Of a DNA stretch of 64,000 nt, positions 16,856 through 25,393 are shown in pieces (positions within the stretch are counted from its first letter, which is position 1; the number at the start of each line of letters is the position of its first letter). A program made the position numbers and the translations under genes. Below the pieces are notes generated by a model. It did no database searches. It saw only the letters and a list, made by a program, of their open reading frames with translations, and was not told the origin of the DNA. The DNA is from Mechercharimyces sp. CAU 1602 (GTDB lineage Bacteria > Bacillota > Bacilli > Thermoactinomycetales > JANTPT01), in NCBI RefSeq assembly GCF_024753565.1, contig NZ_JANTPT010000001.1, positions 1,569,969-1,633,968 on the forward strand. Direction: 5' to 3'.

Positions 16856-18115
16856 TTACTCATATACACGCTCTCCTCTCGTATTCTCTAGTAGTAAACT
16901 TCCTTCTGTCTGCATTCTCGAAAAACAACTCGCTCCATATCCCGCAGAAACGAGCAACATCATTCCTGCTGCAATATAGATCCACTCCACCCCTATATAA
17001 GTAATAACAGAGGTAATGATCAACATCGAAAATAAGAAAATAACCTGCACCATGCTAGAACGAGCTGCCATCACTTTCGTTAAGGCTTCCGCATCTGTGC
17101 TATTTTGTATCATCGTTTCCTGAGCAAGATCCCGCATTTGATAGGCAGGACCCATCAAAAAAACGAGGACTAACGCTAACCATGGCTGTGATGTCAAGCC
17201 ATAAATCAATGTAAGCAATCCAAAGCTAGCTGCACCTAACACCATATAGATCCAAATCTTCTTTTCCATGCGTGTAGCAAACCGATAGACTAACCAACCA
17301 CCTGCAAATGTACCCAGATAGTATATTCCGTTAATATACCCCCACCACGCTTCTCCTTCCTGTAGAACTTGTTCTGTATACGCAAAGGTGACAGGAGCAA
17401 TCCAAATCGTTCCTGCCCAGGCTTCCCACCCATCCATTATAATCAGAGTGCGTAAGAAAGGCTGCTTCCAAATCACACGCCAGCCACTTGCCAGCCGTTT
17501 GCTCCACCTTTCCTTCATCTCACTCCCCTTCCGTTCTCTCCTCCCTACTGGCAACAAGAATAACATCAACATAGCGATGATCGTAAGAACTACTGTCACA
17601 AGCAATGCCACGTTGATTCCAAGCAGAGCTACAAAAACCCCTCCCAACGCCCATCCTGCAAATAAAAACATATGATCAATCGTACTCAGTATACTGTTCG
17701 CTCGTACTCGTCGTTTCTTCACTACCAAGAGTCGTACATAGGTACTTTTTAATGGATGGATCCATCCATTAAAAAAAGAGATTATCGCAATCAAGATAAA
17801 TAAGATGACAATAAAGTCCATGGAATCTTCCTTGTTTTCAAACTGAACGAGCACCCATATCAACATTGCAATGACGAGTTGTACAGCTTGCGCCCATCCC
17901 AATAAAGAGCGCGTTCTAAGTCGATCTACAAACAACGGTAAACACGTATTGCTAACAATACGCGCGCTCACAGACACAATAAAAATTGCCACTGCCGCTG
18001 AAGCGGATACCTGATACAGGCGCGTCACGACTGCCATTGTATAAAAGATATAAGCTAAGTTTGTCATACAAACTGTGAGAACCAACGCCGTAAACGAACG
18101 TTCTCCCCGCATCAT
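16856..18115 (-). CDS. MFS transporter
   Basis: A 419-residue membrane protein with about 12 hydrophobic helices in two halves joined by a basic loop (~195-210, GRRERKGSEMKERWSKR). The layout is that of the major facilitator superfamily, closest in feel to drug or metabolite exporters. The N-terminal segment FTALVLTVCMTNLAYIFYTM begins helix 1. No diagnostic motif gives a substrate. ATG 18115 is followed by a second ATG; GGAGGGAG lies 10 bases upstream. It is transcribed in the same direction as copA but separated from it by a terminator. Confidence 0.85.
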   Translation of the reverse strand: MMRGERSFTALVLTVCMTNLAYIFYTMAVVTRLYQVSASAAVAIFIVSVSARIVSNTCLPLFVDRLRTRSLLGWAQAVQLVIAMLIWVLVQFENKEDSMDFIVILFILIAIISFFNGWIHPLKSTYVRLLVVKKRRVRANSILSTIDHMFLFAGWALGGVFVALLGINVALLVTVVLTIIAMLMLFLLPVGRRERKGSEMKERWSKRLASGWRVIWKQPFLRTLIIMDGWEAWAGTIWIAPVTFAYTEQVLQEGEAWWGYINGIYYLGTFAGGWLVYRFATRMEKKIWIYMVLGAASFGLLTLIYGLTSQPWLALVLVFLMGPAYQMRDLAQETMIQNSTDAEALTKVMAARSSMVQVIFLFSMLIITSVITYIGVEWIYIAAGMMLLVSAGYGASCFSRMQTEGSLLLENTRGERVYE

Positions 18116-18236
18116 AAGCGCTCTCCCTCCACTTCTTCCATTCTCTTGCTCATTCTATCCAACTATAGAAATGAAGACATGCGCATATAGGATGAATGCT
18201 TCCTCCTCCTTTAGATGGAGAAAAAGATATTCTCAC

Positions 18237-18265
18237 ACAAAAAAGAAGCACCCATTGTGCTTCTT
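18237..18265 (-). terminator. Terminator after copA
   Basis: AAGAAGCAC (18243-18251) pairs with GTGCTTCTT (18257-18265), followed on the minus strand by a T run. Confidence 0.88.
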
Positions 18266-18292
18266 CCTATAGAAACGATCCCTGGAGTTTCT

Positions 18293-20695
18293 CTACACTT
18301 TTGCCCGTTGTAATCGCAGTGCATTAAGCACAACGGAAACAGAACTTAACGCCATCGCCGCTCCGGCAACCCACGGAGCTAAGAAACCCATAGCTGCGAT
18401 AGGAATGCCAAGCGTATTGTAACCCAACGCCCACCCCAGATTTTGCTTTATGTTGATCATAGTTTTGCGGCTCATTGTTATCGCATCAGCAATACGTGTC
18501 AGATCTCCTCTCATCAAGGTTACATCAGCCGCCTCCATCGCCACATCCGTTCCTGTGCCGATCGCCATCCCAGTATGAGCAACTGCTAAGGCAGGAGCAT
18601 CATTTATGCCATCTCCTACCATCGCTACCTTCTTCCCTGCTGATTGCAGCTTTTTCACTTCTTCTGCCTTATCAGTAGGTAATACCTCTGCCCGTACATG
18701 TTGAATGCCAACTTGATGCGCGATCGCTTGTGCAGTGCGCTCGTTATCCCCCGTGATCATCATCACCGTTAGCCCCATTTGTTGAAGGCGAGCAATAGCA
18801 GTCCGCGAACTTTCCTTTACCGTATCTGCTACAGCAACCATACCCGCATATTTACCCTCAATCGCTACTAACATTACAGTTTTCCCTTGCTCTTCCAGTA
18901 CCGCCATCTCTTCATATCCTGCTTTTGCATTCACACCACGCTGCTCCATCAATCTGCGCGTTCCAATCAACACTTCTTTTGTTGCGACTACCGCTTTAAT
19001 TCCAAACCCTGGAATCGCTTCAAACATGGAGCTTTTCTCTAGCTCAACTCCTCGCTCTTGAATCCCCCCCACTATCGCTTCTGCGAGCGGATGCTCAGAG
19101 TTTTTTTCTGCGCTCCCTACGGTTCGCAAAAAGTGACTTTCATCGTCAATGGCTATGATGTCCGTAAGCTCTGGCTCTCCTTTTGTTACAGTTCCCGTCT
19201 TATCTAATACGACCGTATCCACCTCATGCGTTTGCTCTAGATGCTCGCCGCCTTTAAATAATATGCCAAGTTCAGCCGCTCGTCCCGAGCCTGCCATGAT
19301 TGAGGTAGGTGTAGCTAATCCCAAGGCACAAGGGCATGCAATTACCAATACAGCGATCGCTTTTTCTAACGCCTCTGCAAACTGATTAGGGGTAATTATG
19401 AAAAACCATACAAAAAATGTAGCTAGTGCTATCGCAACCACGACTGGAACAAAGACTCCAGAAATCACGTCTGCCACTCGCTGGATCGGGGCTTTTGAAC
19501 CTTGCGCTTCTCGCACCACTTTAATGATGTGTGCCAACGCTGTATCCTTACCCACTTTTGTTGCTTTAACTTCCAACACGCCATTCCTATTTATCGTCGC
19601 ACCGATCACCATATCCCCTGGCTTCTTCTCGACAGGAAGACTCTCCCCCGTTAGCATCGACTCGTCTATCGAAGAAACACCTTCCAACACTTCTCCATCT
19701 ACGGGTACTTTTTCACCCGGGCGTATACGAAGAACATCCCCAACAAGCACGTCATCTATGGATATCGTAAGTTCTTCTTTATTACGAATCACAACTGCTG
19801 TTTTTGCCTGCAACCCCATTAAAGAGGTAATCGCTTCTGATGTCCTGCCCTTTGCCAGCGATTCAAACAGTTTACCCATTATCACAAGCGTAATTAAAAC
19901 AGCACTCGTCTCAAAATACAAGGATGGGATCTCATGATGAATCCCACCTTCAAGAAACCATTTGATGGTGAGATAACCACTATATAAATAAGCCGCCGAT
20001 GTACCCAATGCGATGAGCACATCCATATTCGCACTCTTATTACGCAACGCCTTATAGGCACCTACGTAAAACTGCTTGCCAATATAAAATTGAACTGGCG
20101 TTGCTAAGAGGAGCTGAAACCATGGATTCATCACCAAATCAGGAATATATATCGATGAAGTAAAGGAAAAGTGGGCGACCATCCCCCATAAAAGTGGGAG
20201 AGAAAGGAGTGCAGAGAAAAGAAGCTTGCGCTTCTGTCTTTCCAATTCCTCATCACGATGGTCTCCTTCCTTCTCCTCCGCGCGTACTTTCGCCCCATAA
20301 CCTAATTTTTCAACTTTCTTCTCCACCTCTACCGGTGATACTTCTCCTGGAGCATACTCCACACGAGCACTTTCCAGAGCAAAATTAACGGTAGCAGAGG
20401 ATACTCCTTCTATGTTACGAAGTCCCTTCTCAATTCGATTGGCACATGCAGCACACGTCATACCTGAAATTGAGAAATCTGCCACTTCGTTCACTGTATC
20501 ATAACCCAACTGCCTTACTTTCTCTTCTAACTGAGAACGATCTACCTCATTCGGATCGTAATCGAGAGTTGCCTGCTCAAGTGTAAAATTTACACTGGCA
20601 CCTGCCACCCCCTTCACTTTACTCAAACCTTTCTCGATCCGATTGGCACAAGCGGCACATGTCATTCCCGTTATATCTAAAGTCACCTGCTTCAA
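18293..20695 (-). CDS. copA: Copper-exporting P1B-type ATPase CopA
   Basis: An 800-residue copper pump of the cell membrane. Two N-terminal heavy-metal-associated domains carry the CxxC ligands Cys13/Cys16 and Cys81/Cys84 in [15 protein letters not shown]. Eight membrane helices follow, with the intramembrane CPC site in [12 protein letters not shown], the actuator TGES, the phosphorylation site [11 protein letters not shown], the SEHPL motif and [12 protein letters not shown]. Length and sequence are very close to Bacillus CopA, so Cu(I) export is the expected role. The only in-frame start is TTG 20695, which has no nearby ribosome site of its own; it overlaps the stop of a strongly initiated 8-codon leader ORF. 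No csoR or copZ lies next to it. Confidence 0.95.
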   Translation of the reverse strand: MKQVTLDITGMTCAACANRIEKGLSKVKGVAGASVNFTLEQATLDYDPNEVDRSQLEEKVRQLGYDTVNEVADFSISGMTCAACANRIEKGLRNIEGVSSATVNFALESARVEYAPGEVSPVEVEKKVEKLGYGAKVRAEEKEGDHRDEELERQKRKLLFSALLSLPLLWGMVAHFSFTSSIYIPDLVMNPWFQLLLATPVQFYIGKQFYVGAYKALRNKSANMDVLIALGTSAAYLYSGYLTIKWFLEGGIHHEIPSLYFETSAVLITLVIMGKLFESLAKGRTSEAITSLMGLQAKTAVVIRNKEELTISIDDVLVGDVLRIRPGEKVPVDGEVLEGVSSIDESMLTGESLPVEKKPGDMVIGATINRNGVLEVKATKVGKDTALAHIIKVVREAQGSKAPIQRVADVISGVFVPVVVAIALATFFVWFFIITPNQFAEALEKAIAVLVIACPCALGLATPTSIMAGSGRAAELGILFKGGEHLEQTHEVDTVVLDKTGTVTKGEPELTDIIAIDDESHFLRTVGSAEKNSEHPLAEAIVGGIQERGVELEKSSMFEAIPGFGIKAVVATKEVLIGTRRLMEQRGVNAKAGYEEMAVLEEQGKTVMLVAIEGKYAGMVAVADTVKESSRTAIARLQQMGLTVMMITGDNERTAQAIAHQVGIQHVRAEVLPTDKAEEVKKLQSAGKKVAMVGDGINDAPALAVAHTGMAIGTGTDVAMEAADVTLMRGDLTRIADAITMSRKTMINIKQNLGWALGYNTLGIPIAAMGFLAPWVAGAAMALSSVSVVLNALRLQRAKV

Positions 20696-20718
20696 ATTGC
20701 TTTTATTTTCCCCATCAT
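20692..20718 (-). CDS. 8-codon leader ORF overlapping the copA start
   Basis: ATG-ATG-GGG-AAA-ATA-AAA-GCA-ATT-TGA reads MMGKIKAI and sits 4 bases after AAGGAGG (20723-20729). Its TGA overlaps the copA TTG as TTGA. This arrangement suggests that ribosomes terminating here restart on copA. Whether the peptide has any sensing role is unknown. Confidence 0.45.
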   Translation of the reverse strand: MMGKIKAI

Positions 20719-20999
20719 TCTTCCTCCTTCAAGTTGCGAAATCGGTTGCCAACGGATGTTTATTCTCCTCATCAGATAGAAATGGTTTTGTTATCAACCC
20801 ATCTGCCGCTCTATTAACATTTATATTTCGTATTCCCTTTTTTCTCTTAATCACAACGTTGTCATTTACGTAGTTAACGCCATTCACCCTCTACTTTGGG
20901 TACCTCTCTACTCTAAAGGAAACTAGCGATATGAACGTAGCAATCATATGGTCATTTTATACCCCTTAGTTTGCCTCGTTTAGGTTACTATTACTATGG
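20719..20999. other. Intergenic region between copA and the nucleotidyltransferase gene
   Basis: This A/T-rich stretch must hold the copA promoter. A minus-strand frame from GTG 20887 is open for 52 codons and its TGA (20729-20731) abuts the copA leader ribosome site, but its own start has poor ribosome-site spacing, so I do not call it a gene. A half site TATACCCC at 20959-20966 recalls a CsoR operator but lacks its partner. Confidence 0.4.
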
Positions 21000-21005
21000 T
21001 ATAGT
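20997..21005 (+). promoter_or_regulatory. Extended -10 promoter of the nucleotidyltransferase gene
   Basis: TGGTATAGT is an extended -10; no good -35 is seen at the proper distance. It predicts a 5' leader from about 21012. Confidence 0.45.
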
Positions 21006-21020
21006 GTGAAAGAAAAATGC

Positions 21021-21080
21021 AAGCCGCACCGAAAAAAGACGGTAGGGGAATGAAGCAAAGGATTGCCTACGAGGAGGCTT
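21021..21080 (+). promoter_or_regulatory. Structured 5' leader, unassigned class
   Basis: Three pairings can coexist: AAGCC (21021-21025) with GGCTT (21076-21080), ACCG (21028-21031) with CGGT (21040-21043), and TAGG (21043-21046 region) with CCTA (21066-21069). They form a three-way-junction-like fold whose closing helix overlaps the GAGGAGG ribosome site (21071-21077). It could switch translation. I could not match it to a known riboswitch. Confidence 0.35.
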
Positions 21081-21083
21081 TAT

Positions 21084-21653
21084 ATGAATTATGTACATCA
21101 TCTACATACATGGATAGAAGAGGACCCATGGATGATGGGAATACTAGAAGTAGCAGCGACACAGCAGTTACCTGATTGGTGGATTTGTGCGGGTTTTATC
21201 AGATCAAAAATATGGGATAAGATTCATGGCTTTACCAAACGAACCCCCTTACCTGACATTGATCTCATCTATTTTTCTCATCGTCCGGAAGAGAGTCACG
21301 AGAAAAAAATAGAACATACTTTACACCTACTCCGCCCTGATGTTCCATGGTCAGTCAAAAACCAAGCTCGCATGCATCATATTAATCACATTCCACCTTA
21401 TCGTTCAGCGAGCGATGGGATCGCTCACTTTCCGGAGACAGCAACTGCGCTAGGAGTTCGTCTTTGTAAGGATGGAAAGCTCCACTTTGTTTACCCCTAC
21501 GGCTTAAAAGATGCTTTTCAGTTGCGAGTATGTCCTACACCCTATGTTCGCACAAACCCTTCTATGATCGCTGTCTATACAAAGCGCGTTAAGCAAAAAG
21601 ATTGGCGCTCCACGTGGCCGCTCCTCCAAGTTGACCTTCCTGCCTCGCTTTAA
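21084..21653 (+). CDS. Nucleotidyltransferase family protein (DUF925-like)
   Basis: A 189-residue protein resembling the NTP_transf_6/DUF925 family. The motif PDWWICAGFIRSKIWDKIHG near residues 33-52 and the acidic PLPDIDLIYF that follows are its hallmark and correspond to the G-S and D-x-D elements of the nucleotidyltransferase fold. The C-terminal part (KTRVKQKDWRSTWPLL-like end) is typical of the family. The biological substrate is unknown. ATG 21084 is chosen because GAGGAGG lies 6 bases upstream; the longer TTG frame would start inside the structured leader. Confidence 0.85.
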   Translation: MNYVHHLHTWIEEDPWMMGILEVAATQQLPDWWICAGFIRSKIWDKIHGFTKRTPLPDIDLIYFSHRPEESHEKKIEHTLHLLRPDVPWSVKNQARMHHINHIPPYRSASDGIAHFPETATALGVRLCKDGKLHFVYPYGLKDAFQLRVCPTPYVRTNPSMIAVYTKRVKQKDWRSTWPLLQVDLPASL

Positions 21654-21763
21654 CTCACTCGTTTTTGCTTAAGCTAAAACACCGGGATATTAGATGGAGT
21701 TTGGACTTCATCTGATTGAAAAAACCACTAATAGATGTGGGGGTAACCCATTCGGACAAGATA

Positions 21764-21799
21764 AAAGCCCCATCTGTTACAATGAACAGATGGGGCTTC
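21764..21799 (-). terminator. Terminator of the infC-rpmI-rplT operon
   Basis: AAGCCCCATCTGTT pairs with AACAGATGGGGCTT around a short loop, followed on the minus strand by TTTTAT. Confidence 0.93.
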
Positions 21800-21807
21800 C
21801 TTCTTTT

Positions 21808-22167
21808 TTATGCATTTACTTTCGCTTTTGCTAGGTTAGCCAACTCGGCAAATGCTTTTTCGTCATTGATCGCGAGATCAGCCAGCATTTTACGGTTAAT
21901 ATCAATACCTGCTTGCTTCAAGCCGAACATCAACTTACTATAAGACATACCGTTCATACGTGCTGCCGCGTTAATCCGTGTAATCCAGAGCTTGCGGAAA
22001 TTCCGCTTTTTCTGCCGACGATCACGGTATGCAAACATTAAGGATTTCATTACTTGTTGTTTCGCCGTTTTGAAAAGCGTATGCTTAGAACCATAATAAC
22101 CACGGGCTAGCTTTAACACTTTTTTACGACGACGGCGAGTAACAACTCCGCCTTTCACTCGTGCCAT
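21808..22167 (-). CDS. rplT: 50S ribosomal protein L20
   Basis: A 119-residue r-protein that binds 23S rRNA early in assembly; in Bacillus it also represses its own operon by binding the infC leader. The sequence [20 protein letters not shown] with the basic N-terminal extension and [20 protein letters not shown] is unmistakable. The start is MARVKGG at 22167, after AGGAGG; two residues upstream are not conserved. It is the last gene of the infC-rpmI-rplT operon. Confidence 0.98.
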   Translation of the reverse strand: MARVKGGVVTRRRRKKVLKLARGYYGSKHTLFKTAKQQVMKSLMFAYRDRRQKKRNFRKLWITRINAAARMNGMSYSKLMFGLKQAGIDINRKMLADLAINDEKAFAELANLAKAKVNA

Positions 22168-22192
22168 GTTCAAAACCTCCTAGGTGCTTCTA

Positions 22193-22393
22193 TTATTTCA
22201 TGTAAGTGATTTGCTGTGCGATACGCTTGGTATCCCCTTTGCTCAAAAGAGCACTCTTGCGCAGTTTACGCTTTGCACTTTTTGGCTTATTGATCTGCAT
22301 ATGGTTCATGAATGCATGAGACCGCTTGATCTTACCAGTTCCTGTCTTTTTGAAGCGCTTAGCCACACTACGACGTGTCTTCATTTTTGGCAT
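22193..22393 (-). CDS. rpmI: 50S ribosomal protein L35
   Basis: A 66-residue basic r-protein ([20 protein letters not shown], with [11 protein letters not shown]) of the large subunit. Length is exactly that of the family. It lies 25 bases before rplT and 18 bases after infC, the standard Bacillus order. A GAGGAGG-like site precedes the ATG. Confidence 0.98.
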   Translation of the reverse strand: MPKMKTRRSVAKRFKKTGTGKIKRSHAFMNHMQINKPKSAKRKLRKSALLSKGDTKRIAQQITYMK

Positions 22394-22411
22394 GATTGAT
22401 TACCTCCTCAC

Positions 22412-22927
22412 TTAGTCTGTCGACTTAGGACCTAAAATCATGATCATATGGCGACCTTCCAACTTCGGATGACGCTCTACATCACCAAGTTCTTTCATAT
22501 CGTCAGCGATGCGTTTCATGATTGTGCGACCTAAATCTTGGTGAGTAATTTCCCGACCGCGGAAACGAATGGTCAATTTCACTTTATCGCCATTTTGTAA
22601 AAACTTCTTCACATTCCGCAGTTTCGTTTGCAAATCGTGTTCCTCAATCGAAGGACTAAAGCGAATCTCTTTGACCTGAATAATCTTTTGATTCTTTTTA
22701 GCCTCTTTTTCACGCTTGCTCTGCTCATAACGATACTTGCCATAATCCATAATACGACAAACGGGCGGCTTCGCCTGTGGTGCTACTGCTACCAAATCAA
22801 GCTCGGCCTCTTGAGCCATGCGCAACGCTTCCTTGGTTGGGATGATTCCAACTTGTTGACCGTCTTCACCGACAACACGCACCTCACGGGAGCGAATGGA
22901 ATCATTTACCTGATGATCCTTGCTAAT
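22412..22927 (-). CDS. infC: Translation initiation factor IF-3, AUU start
   Basis: A 171-residue factor that keeps the 30S subunit free and checks the start codon. The N-domain (to ~80) includes GKYRYEQSKREKEAKKNQ and the C-domain includes KEIRFSPSIEEHDLQTKLRN. No ATG/GTG/TTG gives the conserved N-terminus. ATT at 22927-22925, read in frame as (M)SKDHQVNDSIRSREVRVVGE, does, and lies 8 bases after GGAGGT (22936-22941). Rare AUU starts in infC are known and allow IF-3 to limit its own synthesis. A GTG 15 codons further in would remove conserved residues. Confidence 0.95.
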   Translation of the reverse strand: MSKDHQVNDSIRSREVRVVGEDGQQVGIIPTKEALRMAQEAELDLVAVAPQAKPPVCRIMDYGKYRYEQSKREKEAKKNQKIIQVKEIRFSPSIEEHDLQTKLRNVKKFLQNGDKVKLTIRFRGREITHQDLGRTIMKRIADDMKELGDVERHPKLEGRHMIMILGPKSTD

Positions 22928-22941
22928 AACTTGCCACCTCC

Positions 22942-23150
22942 GAAAGAGATATTCAGAAATCCCCGCTCACCTGTTATATCCATTAAAAAAGTGCGGAGCG
23001 TACATACGCCCGCACTTGTTCTTCCGTACCATCCCAAGAACCCGTCAACTGCTTTATCAGCGTCAAGCGGGTGAGAAGCGGGGCGCTTCTGCTTGTTACT
23101 TTCTGTATTCTATCATGCCTCATTGCCTAGCGTCAAGTACAGACAACCCT
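22942..23150 (-). promoter_or_regulatory. L20-type autoregulatory leader of infC-rpmI-rplT
   Basis: The leader before infC contains a strong attenuator hairpin at 22985-23017 (AAGTGCGG with CCGCACTT, extended by a weaker inner helix), followed on the minus strand by six T. In B. subtilis, L20 binds the equivalent leader and favours such a terminator. The L20 binding fold itself was not drawn here, so the assignment rests on position and the terminator. Confidence 0.75.
22985..23017 (-). terminator. Attenuator hairpin in the infC leader
   Basis: AAGTGCGG (23017-23010) pairs with CCGCACTT (22996-22989) and is followed by a T run, all before the infC ribosome site. Confidence 0.88.
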
Positions 23151-23160
23151 ATCTCCTGTC

Positions 23161-25071
23161 TTACTTGCGCTCCGCTATCGCCGTTTCAATCTCTTGGATC
23201 ACATCATCTATGGCGACAGCACCCACATCCCCTTCGGAACGTTTACGCACTGCCACTTGTCCGTTTTCCGCTTCTTTCGCTCCTACCACCAACATATATG
23301 GGATCTTAGCCAGCTGGGCTTCTCGGATTTTGTAACCGATCTTCTCATTGCGTTCATCTAATTGAGCGCGAATACCTGCCTGCTGTAAGCGCGCAACCAC
23401 TTCTTGCCCGTACTCTAACTGTGCTTCTGAAATAATCAACACTTTCGCTTGTACAGGAGCAAGCCATACCGGAAATGCCCCTGCGTAATGTTCAATCAAA
23501 ACTGCGATAAAGCGATCTAACGAGCCAAAAACAGCACGGTGAATAACGACAGGACGTTCCTTCTCGTTCTGTTCATCAATATAACTGAGCTCAAACTTCT
23601 CCGGCATTTGGAAGTCTACCTGAATGGTTGCACACTGGTGACTACGTCCCAATGCATCACGAATGTGAAAGTCAATCTTAGGACCATAAAAAGCCCCGTC
23701 CCCTTCGTTAACCCGATACTGCGCGCCCGAACGGTCTAATACATTTTGCAAAGCAGTTTCTGCCTGCTCCCATAGATGGTCCTCACCCATGGAGTCCTCC
23801 GGACGGGTAGAAAGTTCCATCGAATACGGAAATCCAAAGACAGAATACATTTGATCAACCAACTCTAATACCTTTTGTACTTCAACTTCGATCTGGTTAG
23901 GACGAACAAAGATATGTGCATCATCTTGAGTAAAAGTACGCACACGAAACATTCCATTTAATGCCCCAGAGAGCTCATGTCGATGCACTTGTCCAAATTC
24001 AGCGATCCGCATCGGCAACTCACGATACGAACGCAGCTCATTTTTAAAGATGAGCATATGACCAGGACAGTTCATCGGTTTTAGGGCATACACCGTGTCA
24101 TCTACATCGGTGAAGTACATATTTTCACGATAGTGATCCCAGTGACCCGACTGTTGCCACAAGCGTTGATTCATCATCAATGGGGTTTTCACTTCTTCAT
24201 AGCCCATCGGGGCAATCATTTCCCGCTCTAAACCCTGCAATTCATTCCACAGTGTCATGCCATTAGGAAGGAAAAACGGCATTCCAGGCGCTTCTTCTGA
24301 GAACATAAACAGCTTTAGTTCTTTCCCCAGTTTACGATGGTCCCGCTTCTTTGCTTCTTCAATCTGATATAGGTATGCTTCCAACTCAGACTGCTTTGGC
24401 CACACGGTTCCATAGATACGTTGTAACATCTGATTATCAGAATCGCCGCGCCAATACGCCCCTGCTACATGAAGTAATTTAAATGCTTTAATCTTACCGG
24501 TGGACGGCAAATGTGAGCCCCGGCATAAGTCGAAAAATTCACCTTGCTCATAGATACTAATCTCTTCGCCTTCTGGCAATTCCCGAATCAGCTCTAACTT
24601 TAGCGGATCACCCACTTCTTCGTAGATGCGCAACGCTTCTTCACGCGATACCACTTTTCGCCTAATCTGTAGGTTCTCTTTTACAATCTTCTTCATTTCC
24701 GCTTCAATCTTCGGCAAATCTTCTGGAGTCAAGTTTACCGATAAATCCACATCGTAATAAAATCCATTTTCAATAACTGGCCCAATCCCTAATTTCACGT
24801 CTGGATACAAACGCTTTAGCGCTTGCGCCATCAAGTGTGCGGTACTATGACGATACACTTCTAAACCCTCTTCATCCTCCAGGGTAACGATCTGCACTTC
24901 ATCTTGATCTTGTACCACCTTATTTAGGTCGACTACTTCACCGTTTACTTTCCCAGCAACCGCTTTTTTAGCTAAACTCTTACTAATAGAGGTTGCCACC
25001 TCGATTACGGACACCGGGTCCGTATACTCTTTAACTGATCCATCAGGTAACTTTACTGCTACACTCATCAT
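23161..25071 (-). CDS. thrS: Threonyl-tRNA synthetase
   Basis: A 636-residue class II synthetase. Domains are TGS (~1-65), the editing domain with HSTAHLMAQAL and YRGSH-like zinc/His motifs (~70-225), the catalytic core (~245-530, with MNCPGHMLIF, the zinc Cys, and RVRTFTQDDAHIF) and the C-terminal anticodon domain (~540-636, VAVRKRSEGDVG). Two adjacent ATG codons (25071 and 25068) follow GGGGAGAAG. It is controlled by a Thr T-box immediately upstream. The gene lies between ytxC and infC, as in Bacillus. Confidence 0.97.
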   Translation of the reverse strand: MMSVAVKLPDGSVKEYTDPVSVIEVATSISKSLAKKAVAGKVNGEVVDLNKVVQDQDEVQIVTLEDEEGLEVYRHSTAHLMAQALKRLYPDVKLGIGPVIENGFYYDVDLSVNLTPEDLPKIEAEMKKIVKENLQIRRKVVSREEALRIYEEVGDPLKLELIRELPEGEEISIYEQGEFFDLCRGSHLPSTGKIKAFKLLHVAGAYWRGDSDNQMLQRIYGTVWPKQSELEAYLYQIEEAKKRDHRKLGKELKLFMFSEEAPGMPFFLPNGMTLWNELQGLEREMIAPMGYEEVKTPLMMNQRLWQQSGHWDHYRENMYFTDVDDTVYALKPMNCPGHMLIFKNELRSYRELPMRIAEFGQVHRHELSGALNGMFRVRTFTQDDAHIFVRPNQIEVEVQKVLELVDQMYSVFGFPYSMELSTRPEDSMGEDHLWEQAETALQNVLDRSGAQYRVNEGDGAFYGPKIDFHIRDALGRSHQCATIQVDFQMPEKFELSYIDEQNEKERPVVIHRAVFGSLDRFIAVLIEHYAGAFPVWLAPVQAKVLIISEAQLEYGQEVVARLQQAGIRAQLDERNEKIGYKIREAQLAKIPYMLVVGAKEAENGQVAVRKRSEGDVGAVAIDDVIQEIETAIAERK

Positions 25072-25090
25072 CTTCTCCCCTTTTTAGACA

Positions 25091-25358
25091 AAATAAAAAC
25101 GCTCCGATCCCTGGAAAGGGACGAGCGTTGCCGTGGTTCCACCCTTGTTCGATCATCAAGAAAAACCTTGATCATCCTCAATCACCGATAACGGGGTGAA
25201 CACCGTCAACTGATACTAACTTCGAAAAGTGTTCCCAGTTTCCGCTCGGAGGGGGTACTCATTTGTGCGAAAAGGAAAAGGGCTTCCAGCCACTGGCCCT
25301 CTTTCTCTGGTTCTTCCGCTAACGAACAAGCGTGTCCTCGTCATTGCATTAAAATATT
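25091..25358 (-). promoter_or_regulatory. T-box leader (tRNA-Thr sensing) of thrS
   Basis: AGGGTGGAACCACGG (25131-25145, minus strand) is the T-box. The terminator AACGCTC...GAGCGTT with inner TCCC/GGGA pairing at 25096-25130 and a T-rich tail follows. A likely specifier ACC (Thr) is at 25254-25256 in the context GAGTACCCC. Read-through occurs with uncharged tRNA-Thr. Confidence 0.94.
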
Positions 25359-25364
25359 GTATGT

Positions 25365-25393
25365 AGTATACCCACCATTATCCTATATGTCAA
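25365..25393 (-). promoter_or_regulatory. Sigma-A promoter of thrS
   Basis: TTGACA (25388-25393), a 17-base spacer and TATACT (25365-25370) on the minus strand. The -35 TTGACA contains the TGA stop codon of ytxC. Confidence 0.9.

Noticed and set aside
20729-20887. 52-codon minus-strand frame before the copA leader ORF
   Set aside because: The GTG start has an AGAGG directly against it, an in-frame TAG just upstream, and no recognisable family; chance openness is likely.
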